From: Saussurea involucrata
Lineage: Eukaryota; Streptophyta; Magnoliopsida; Asterales; Asteraceae
DNA length: 64,000 bases
Direction: 5' to 3'
NCBI GenBank assembly: GCA_033807775.1
Contig: CM066312.1
Coordinates: 29,733,696-29,797,695 of the forward strand
Shown here: piece after piece, positions 56,722-64,000 of the stretch
Position numbering within the stretch: the stretch's first letter is position 1
Layout: the number at the start of each line of letters is the position of its first letter
The notes under the pieces: model-generated
Seen by the model: only the letters and a program-made list of their open reading frames with translations
Told to the model about the DNA's origin: nothing
Databases searched by the model: none
Made by a program: the position numbers and the translations under genes

Positions 56722-59700
56722 CTAGATCTTGGCATCTGGAAAGTCATCAATCTTCTTACCCCATCCACCTTTCTTCTTCAGTTGTTGGTAGTAGAACATG
56801 TACATGTCTCTGAAGCGCATAGTGGCATATATTTTGCTGATTAGTTGGTCTGCATCTTCAAGCTTGACATATTCGGTTCCTCTAAGGTTTAGGAGTTCTT
56901 CTTTGAACTTCAGAAGATTTTAGGTGGCATATTTCTGACAGTCGTATCCCACAAAGAGCTTTTTCCTGCCTTGTGGATCGAGGAATACGTAGCCGAATCT
57001 GGGATGTTTTATTATGGTGTTGGGCATGATCTCAGCAGAGGATGGGCAGTGGTCTTCTGGGGTGGTAATCTTGATCTTCTTGACTCCTAGGTCCAGAGCG
57101 AAATGAAAGTCGACAATGCTGAAGTACATGAGACTTTCTCGCATGAAGCTTCTGACTACCGAGTGTGCTCTCCTAAATTCTTGTATGTGATCATACCTTG
57201 ATTCTGACCATGTAAAGAGTTATGCCAAGTCGAAAGGGTGGAGGTTCCTAAGATCTGCATCGGTGAACTTCATCTCTGTCCCATCTTCCCGTCGCACAAA
57301 GTATTGACTATAGCAGAAGTTACGGCACTGAGTATGCAAGAGTTTGACACCAAGTACCTCATTGATCTTTGAATTTGAATAGACATGCTCAACCTTTTGT
57401 GCCTTGTCTCTGTAGAATTTGTCTGTTAATTCTCCAATTATTTCAAAGCTAAGGGTAGGCTCGGGTATTGGGCCATTGATTCCTCGGCTATACAAGTATT
57501 TGTACACTATCTCTTCCATGTTCTTCTTAGGCAGAGGTGGGGGCATAGGTCTTCTCAGAGCATCCATATTTTTCAGGACTTGTGCAACTCTGTCCTCTTA
57601 AGGCATAGCAGATGGGTCAAGAGGTGGTATGTCTGACAGAGGGGCTCCATAAGCCCAATCTTCCTCTTCAGGTTTTGGGGTCACAAAAGAGTCAAAGGCG
57701 CTCCTCATCAGTTTCTCTGTAGGTTGGGGTTGGTGTTTTCTTTTGGGTTTGGGGTCCTCTATTGCTATCCCTTTGCCTTTGTCTTGTTTTGTGGGTTTAG
57801 CCTTGGAAGCTTCTGTTGGTTTGGTTGTTGTATTGGGTTGAGGTACTTCCGCAGGTTTGGCTTTCAGGCTCTGTGGGGTTTGAGTTGGGATTTGTTGTTG
57901 TTTTTGTTGGTTTTGGGGTTGTTCCTCTGTAGGATTGATCTTCAAATAAGTTATGGGTTTTGGGGTTTTAGACGCAAGGGTTTTAACTCTGGGTGTCTTT
58001 GGTCTCTACTGATCTTCTTTGGGTGTAGGGGAGGGTAAGTCTTCAGATGGTGGAGTTGGTGAGGGTATGTCTTGATTTAAGTTTGGTTCCACAGAAGTGG
58101 GTATTGCCTCTATGGTCTTCTCAGGGGTTGTTTGAGTTTATTGTTGTTGTTGTTGGGTAGATTTAGTTTGTTGAATTCGGGTGATGGCAAGGGGTTGGTT
58201 GGTTGATGAAGGCTCTGTAGTCTTTTCAGTACTCTCCTTGTTCTCCCCCTCATGATGGCCAGAGGGTCCAGTCCCATCATCTTCTGGCCCATCATGTTTA
58301 CCTTCTGTAGCTGCTTCAGCTTGACATGTAGTTTTTGGCGTTTTAGTACGAGGAAGATTTCTTCCAGCGGCCTCTAGCTTATCGCAGATTTCATCACAAA
58401 TACCAAGAAGATAGCCCACCTCTGCCTCAGATTTGAACCTGAAAATCCCAATATCAGCCTTGAATTGTTTTACATACGAGGTGTTGGCCTCTATAAACGC
58501 TCGTATAAACCCCGTGATATCGTCCATGACCTTTTGCCCGATATCTGTAATTTGTGCTCTGGTGATGTAGTCGGTTGGTCGAAGGGTCTGCTTCTTCTCT
58601 TTTGTGGTTTATTGGACTCTCTCTGGAGCCCTCTGTAGGTCTCCAGTTGTTAGGGATGAAGAAGTGTTTGCAGAGGTTGATCTGGTTAAGGCTTCGGCAA
58701 TGTCTCAAGCAGCTTTGTGTTCTGCAGATAGGGTGTTGATTGCTTGTTGAGTTTCAGCAGGGATGGCAGCAGAGATTTGTGGTACAGGAAGTTGGAGTTC
58801 TGCGATCTTAGAAGTGTTGGCCCGTACCTCTGTTGTTAAGGAATCGATTTTAGTGCTCAAGGAATTAAAGGCCACCTCTGTATTATCTGCAAAAGTTTTC
58901 ACTAAGCTTTGCAACTCAGTGAATTTGTTGGTCACAGAGGTGACAAAGGTTTTGAACTCATCCTTCATCACATGTGAGCCTAGGGTGATCTCTATGGGAA
59001 CACATTCTTCCACAGAGTGAGCCTCTACTCTTGAGGCGCCTGTGTTCAACCTTGTGTTTGTGTTGGGGTTGACAGGACTTCCTCCTGATCCTCGAATGGA
59101 GACATTATTAGGCTCCACTTCTACAAAAGTTCTGTCAGAATCCTTATTCTGTGTCAATTCAGAGTTAGGCACAGAGGGGATTCTGAGTTGACTTTGAGAC
59201 TTATCTAGAGTCTCATCTGCCTCGGGCTCTCTAAGTCCCTCTAAAGGACTGTGATTTCTTATGTCATGAGTGTGAGAAGCAACAAATGCCTCTGCGGGGA
59301 TTTCTGTTGTGACCTTGGGCGATAGATCACGAGAAAGGTTTTTGTCCTTTACAGAGGACACAACCTGTAGAGGGGATTCCCGGTTTAGGACTGGCACAGA
59401 AGAAGAAAGAGGCTCTTCTAGCCGGATAGCTTGGGGTGGGTTCGAACCGTGTTGCACTTTTTCAATATCCCCTTCTGCCACTAGACTGTCGGGGATAGAC
59501 ATGAGGGTTGCACAGGGGGGGAGTTTTGGGTATGTTCCTTCTTCTCCTTTCGACATTTTTCTTACTCTCTCCTTCTCCAAATTTTCTAGTACTTCTTCTG
59601 CTCCGTCCCATTCTTCATTTGCAACACCCTCTTCTTCTTCTTCTTCTTCCAAATCAGAGTCATAATCTGCGACAGAGAAATATGGGGCTATTTTCTTGTT

Positions 59701-61352
59701 CCACCCAGAAGTGTCAAGAGATGTGTCTAATCCTGCTCTTTGAAGGAATGAATCAAAAGATTCGATTTATTGGGCAGGTTCTTTTGTTTGAGGGATTGTA
59801 GAGGTTTCAGGGATTGATCTTTCATGTTCAACATAGTTTATGGAAGTGGGGGCTCTGGGCTCATCTTGTACGTGCTTGTCTTCCTCTGTGATGGTCTGCA
59901 GAAGGGACTTAGACTTTTTGGTTTTTCTTTTCTTGGGTTTAGATGCACCCTCTTATGTGGGCTTGCTCTTCCTTTTCTTTTCTTTTCTCCTTGGGATGAG
60001 AGGGTGCAGAAGTATTAGCTTCTGTGGATTGAGGAATGGTTTCCTCTGGGACTTGGATTTCTTGTGGGATTTGGGTTTCAGGGGTTTCTTCCACGATTTG
60101 TTCCTTTTGGGCTTTGGGTGCCTTGGTTTTATTTTTCTTGGTTTTCTTCTTAGGGGTGATGGAGGTTCTGTGGTGTGGGGTTCTTCTTGATTGACAACAG
60201 AGATTTCTTCATCTGATCTTCTTCTTGCTTGACCTCCCTCAACTCTCATCCTATATTTATCTAAGGCTACACTCCATTCCTCTTCTGTCATCCTCTCAAC
60301 TACATGGGTTCCTATGGGTACTCCTAGACGAGGTGGGTATCAGGACTTGGTTTGGGAGTCTTGAATCCTCGTTTGTACTCCCTCAAGAGGTTCCTACCAC
60401 TCACATACGTCAGCATCTTCGCTGACATAGGCCTGCAGTGCGCGTATCCTTGGGTGAATCGTAGGAGTCATCTTCTGCAGAGGGTAGGTTCCGACCACTG
60501 GTCCTTCAAAGGCGCATCCCTCGTTCTCTAGCAGGGGTTCAAGAATGATACCAATAATTCTCTGAAACTGAAGTGCTGACAGAGTACCTCCTGTGGTTTG
60601 AGTTCCTCTGTTCTTCTCTACTGCAGAGGCCATCTCTTGTAGAACCAATCGTGCAAAGTCTAGTGATAGGTCATAGTATACCCTATACATGATCGCCAAA
60701 ATCTGATGGGAGCTTTGATCGGGACTCCCAGTCTTTTCCATGAGGCAACGGTATAGGATAGAGAACAGGGTATTCTAGAGAGGGGGTAGTCTATTTCTTC
60801 TGAAGTCATTTCTCTTGGTCAAGGGTTCGTTGTAGCCCAACATCATTAGAAACTCCACCATCTCTGCATCTGTGGGATCCTCTGCATATTTCTTAATTCC
60901 CAGAAGACTTATGGTGGGAATTTCGAAGACTTGGGATATGATAGCCCTATTAATCCCTATAGTTAGGTTTTGTGAATTGTCAAATTTGGACATGTACCCA
61001 ACCATAAATTTAATGTCCTCGTCATAACGACAGCTCTGTTAGTACTGGTGGACATAACGGCTAGAAATTTCTTGACATTTTCAGTTAGTATTTTGTTCAA
61101 TTGGTGATTTTCAAAAGGTCAATAAGTATGGCCTATCCTTGACCAAAACTCTCAGGGTTCATAATAACGTAATGGTTGTTTGGTTTTAAGGGAAAGGAGT
61201 TTGGGTACCATTCGTGGTCAATGAAGTTTTGCAGGTTCGTGGAAGGAAGATGATGAACAGATTCCTCACTGTTTGAGTGTTCATCATCATTTTGTTTGTT
61301 GAATGGGGTTAGGAGAGTTGTTGGAATGAGCAGGGGAATCATTTGACGCCAT
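56722..61352 (-). pseudogene. ORF3 of R, degenerate
   Basis: About 4.6 kb. ATG 61352 (MASNDSPAHSNNSP), with an early frameshift to SFPLKPNNHYVIMNPE (compare DLKPNNYTFD in O). The N-terminal domain continues with FRRNRLPPL and ILAIMYRVYYDLSLDFARLVL (compare FKRNYLPLIYYTLF and FHAIVFDRKIDFAVLVW). Next a long Pro/Ser/Thr/Glu linker (60291-58705), a segment around 58250 with KHDGPEDD and HHEGE echoing KRKHDDQDD and HHEGE in O, the YFVRREDGTEMKFTDADLR block at 57303-57245, and a C-terminal part ending DDFPDAKI. Stops are scattered (for example 61133, 60775, 60394, 58705, 57598, 57220, 56920). No membrane or signal segment is evident. Clearly homologous to O ORF3 but strongly diverged. Confidence 0.7.
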
Positions 61353-61480
61353 TGTTGAGTTTTTGATGGTGATCTTGAAGAAAGAAGATGAGTTTTTGAG
61401 GTTTTTGCACAAGGAATTGCGGGTTGCCGGAGTTCTTGAGAGAGACAGGATTGGAAAAGGTTAAAGAGATGGGTAACATT

Positions 61481-61690
61481 GGTTTATATACGGGGGGTGA
61501 AAGGATAAAATTTGAGAGGTAAAAAATTATTTACATAAATTTCAAATTCGCACTCAAGTACACAGCCGTTTGGAGACTCTTCAGAAACGACGGTATGGTA
61601 CACCTCCAATCATAGAACGCCACGTCATATTGGGCAGTGCACAATAATGAGACGTGCGCCTCCCACTAACTCCACGTGCGTGGCGTTTTC
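61481..61690 (-). promoter_or_regulatory. Candidate ORF3 promoter of R: ACGT elements plus TATA
   Basis: Sense TATATAAACC at 61490-61481, about 130 bp before the ORF3 ATG and followed by a CT-rich leader. Upstream are TGACGTGGC (61627-61619) and a CACGTG G-box (61678-61673). Compare 19757-19800. Inferred. Confidence 0.5.
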
Positions 61691-61739
61691 TAAATCCAAA
61701 TGCCGTGTTTTTCAAAAGAACCCGCACCCCAGAATGCAT

Positions 61740-62436
61740 TCAAAACACATAAGTGTTAAGAATCACAGAAGCTCTGTGGTGGAATGAGCTTCTGTAACTT
61801 GGGATCTGCCATAACTCGCACAAGATTGCACCTTTTCTTTACCTAAATAATTTGAAAATCAGTTAAATGATCGAGATAACTTCCTCGTAGAAATGAGTGG
61901 TCTTGGAAGCCTCTGTGGCACAGAGGCTCTGTGAATCGTCACAGAGGCTCTTTGGCCAAAAATTTCTATTTATGGAAAGCTCTCAAAAGTTTTTGATCAT
62001 TCAAAGTTTTGATTTGTTTAAATAGGCAATTTGGGACATATTTGGAAAGTTATGTTCGAGAAAAGTGTTTTTGAAAGTGGGTTTGTGCGGTGTGCTTACG
62101 AAAAATAGCTCATAGTTTTCTGCATAATCACCTTCTTCTGTGTATTGTTCTAACAAGAAACTTCTTTGGCTCCCCCTTGAATGATCAACTTCTGTGATTC
62201 ATAACAAGGTTCCTTCTGCTCCTTCTTGATCTATGCTTGGGTCAAATAATGATAAGTAGTGCACAAGTCATAGATCAAACAACCAAAGAGGTATTGTTAC
62301 TAGGGCCTAGAGGGCTCTGTGCAATGTCACAAATACTCTTTAACAAGATAGACCAATAAAAGAAACATCTATACATGGTTAAATAGTACAATATTTATAA
62401 GAGAGACTCTGTACCAAGGTGCAGAGGCTCTGTGGG
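61740..62436 (-). repeat. Post-pol region of R with CAGAGGCTCTG words
   Basis: Non-coding. Palindrome-like CACAGAGGCTCTGTG and shorter forms occur near 61767, 61912, 61938, 62312, 62405 and 62421. One polypurine box (sense CAAGGGGGAGC) is at about 62171. Confidence 0.65.
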
Positions 62437-64000
62437 TCAACTCATGTTTAACATACCCAACTTGCCGACCAAGAATAAGAATCTCTTCTCATCTAAAGCT
62501 TTGGTGAATAGGTCAACAAGTTGATACTCTGTGGGCACAAAATACATTTCGATCGTACCTTCTTCCACATGATGCTTTAGAAAGTGATACCTTATGTCGA
62601 TATGCTTTGTCTTGGAGTGTTGTACTGGATTGGCAGAGATGGCTATGACACTTTTGGAATCACAGAGGATGGGAATCTTCTCAATGTCTAAACCATAGTC
62701 TCTGAGTTGGGTTCTTATCCACAGAACCTATGAGCAGCAGCTAGCAGCAGCAACATACTCAGCTTCTACCGTAGATGTGGACACACAATTCTGCTTCTTT
62801 GAAGTCCAGCTCACTAGTTTACCACCTAGGAATTGACAACTCCTAGAGGTGCTCTTTCGGTCTAATTTGCATCCTCCATAATCTGAATCTGTGTAAGCCA
62901 TTAGATCAAAGCCAGAGCTCTTTGGATACCAGAGACCAAGATTTATTGTTCCTTTAAGGTATCTAATGATTCTCTTTACATCATAAAGGTGTGATTCTTT
63001 TAGACTTGCTTGATATCTTGCACAAAGGCATGTGGCATACATAATATCTGGTCTACTTGTAGTTAAGTATAAAAGAGACCCTATCATACCTCTGTAGAGC
63101 TTGCACTCGACATATTTGCCCTCTGGATCTGAGTGTAACTTGGATCCAGTGGCCATAGGGTTTTCATTGTAGAAGAGTCAGAGAGTTTAAACTTTGAAAA
63201 AATGTCAGAAACATATTTGGATTGGTTTATGAAAATACCCTCTGTTTTTTGTTTGATTTGAAGTCCAAGGAAGAACTTCAATTCTCCCATCGTACTCATT
63301 TCAAACTCACTCTCCATTAATGTTTCAAACTTTTTGCAATATTTTTCATTTGTAGAGCCAAATATGATGTCATCCACATATATTTGGACAAGCAAAATCT
63401 CATCTTTTCTCCTCTTATAAAACAAAGTAGTATCGGATGTACCTCTTTCGAAATTATTGACAAGCAAGAAGTTTTAGAGTCTTTCATACCATGCTCTGAG
63501 GGCCTGTTGGAGTCCATATAGGGCCTTATCCAGGAAATATACATGTTTGGGTAGTTTGAACTCTCAAAGCCTGGTGGTTATTAGACATATACTTCTTCTT
63601 GAATCTGACCATTCAGAAAGGCGGATTTGACATCCATCTAGTACACCTTAAAACCTCTATGGGCTGCAAAGGCTAGGAAAATCCTGATAGCCTCTAGCCT
63701 TACGAAATGGAAAAGGTTTCCTCGTAGTCAATACCTTCCTCTTGGCAGTATCCTTTGGCCACCAATCTTGCCTTGCTCCTAATGACCACTCCATCTTCAA
63801 CCTTCTTATTTTGGAACACCCATTTGGTCCCTATAGCAGTTTTGCCTTTTGGCAGAGGTACTATGGACCATACTTTGTTGCGCTCAAATTGAAGAAACTC
63901 TTCTTGCATGGCTTCTACCCAATTTGGATCGTCAAGGGCTTCAGAGACCTTCTTTGGTTCGATCACACTGATGAAATTTGTAAAGAAGCAAAAATTGGCA
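62437..64000 (-). pseudogene. R pol: reverse transcriptase and RNase H
   Basis: Sense: RT start 63966 on (WVEAMQEEFLQFERNKVW, KGKTAIGTKWVFQNKK, ARLVAKGYCQEEGIDYEE). A region with stops and shifts (63700-63470) still shows DVKSAFLNGQI and PPGFE. Then DEILLVQIYVDDIIFGSTNE (catalytic YVDD, about 63395), FEMSTMGELKFFLGLQIKQ, and YRGMIGSLLYLTTSRPDIMY with YTDSDYGGCKLDRKSTS (RNase H). Stop at 62728, followed in frame by LRDYGLDIEKIPILCDSKS, TKHIDIRYHFLKHHVEE and LFTKALDEKRFLF to the true end at 62437. The order is copia, and the YVDDIIFGS(T/A) wording is typical of Sireviruses. Inactivated by several lesions. Confidence 0.85.

Larger units (their letters stand above)
55811..64000 (-). mobile_element. 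Element R: 3' part of a (-) Sirevirus
   Basis: Sense order from the window edge: RT and RNase H (64000-62437), post-pol non-coding region with CAGAGGCTCTG words, ACGT/TATA promoter-like stretch, ORF3 (61352-56722), polypurine tract and LTR (56523-55811). It is inserted in the ORF3 of T. The bases before the LTR are TCCCT; the matching duplication would lie beyond the window. All coding parts carry stops or frameshifts. Confidence 0.85.

Overview
The window is plant nuclear DNA made almost entirely of nested transposable elements. I recognise no host gene, rRNA, tRNA or CRISPR array. Evidence for a plant is the initiator-Met tRNA primer-binding sites, Ty1/copia elements of the SIRE/Sirevirus type (gag-pol plus a third ORF, repeated polypurine boxes), a Ty3/gypsy chromovirus, an L1-type LINE, a hAT element and a Helitron with the usual plant termini. 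The third-ORF type resembles what I know from Asteraceae elements, so a composite-family genome is plausible, but the species is not determined.

Layout. 1-18.3 kb: a (+) Sirevirus-like derivative, H (LTR remnant 649-832, primer site 835, gag/ORF3 fusion 16.3-18.0 kb, 3' LTR 18040-18320), is split by a related (-) element, N1 (1571-15963, target duplication ACGAC). N1 is itself split by a nearly complete (-) Ty3/gypsy chromovirus, G1 (7418-14398, target duplication GGTTT). 18.3-26.9 kb: the 3' half of another (+) Sirevirus, O, carries a 2264-bp tandem duplication and a long third ORF, and ends in an LTR lying 20 bp upstream of a different Sirevirus LTR, P (26881-27843). 28.3-33.8 kb: a (-) L1-type LINE. 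35.0-37.2 kb: a deletion derivative of a second gypsy element, G2. 37.2-47.5 kb: an LTR-element leader or internal region, G3, hit by a 1052-bp hAT element (38251-39302) and a Helitron (39928-44464) that contains a solo gypsy LTR (42069-43676). 47.6-55.8 kb: (-) Sirevirus 3' ends U and T with a deleted element S between them. 55.8-64.0 kb: a (-) Sirevirus, R, with 3' LTR, long degenerate ORF3 and the 3' half of pol running off the window.

How the parts relate. The recurrent unit is a Sirevirus with gag, pol, a non-coding stretch, a large sense-strand ORF3, a polypurine tract and an LTR. ORF3 is recognisable in O, N1, H and R, and probably in T and U. Ahead of ORF3, the diverged elements O and R both have a G-box/ACGT plus TATA arrangement suggesting a private promoter. 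A branch-point/acceptor-like site sits exactly at the gag/protease boundary in two copies. Each family also repeats its own short palindromic word in non-coding DNA: TCCGGA in N1; GTCGTACAA with TTGTCCGAC in O and S; CAGAGGCTCTG in R; ATCAGTGA/ATCGCTGA words in P, T and U. Two gypsy-type LTRs do the same. These three patterns are the best candidates for something not fully described. Nesting order and LTR divergence agree: N1 LTRs differ at about 5% and G1 LTRs at about 1.6%, both counted by eye.
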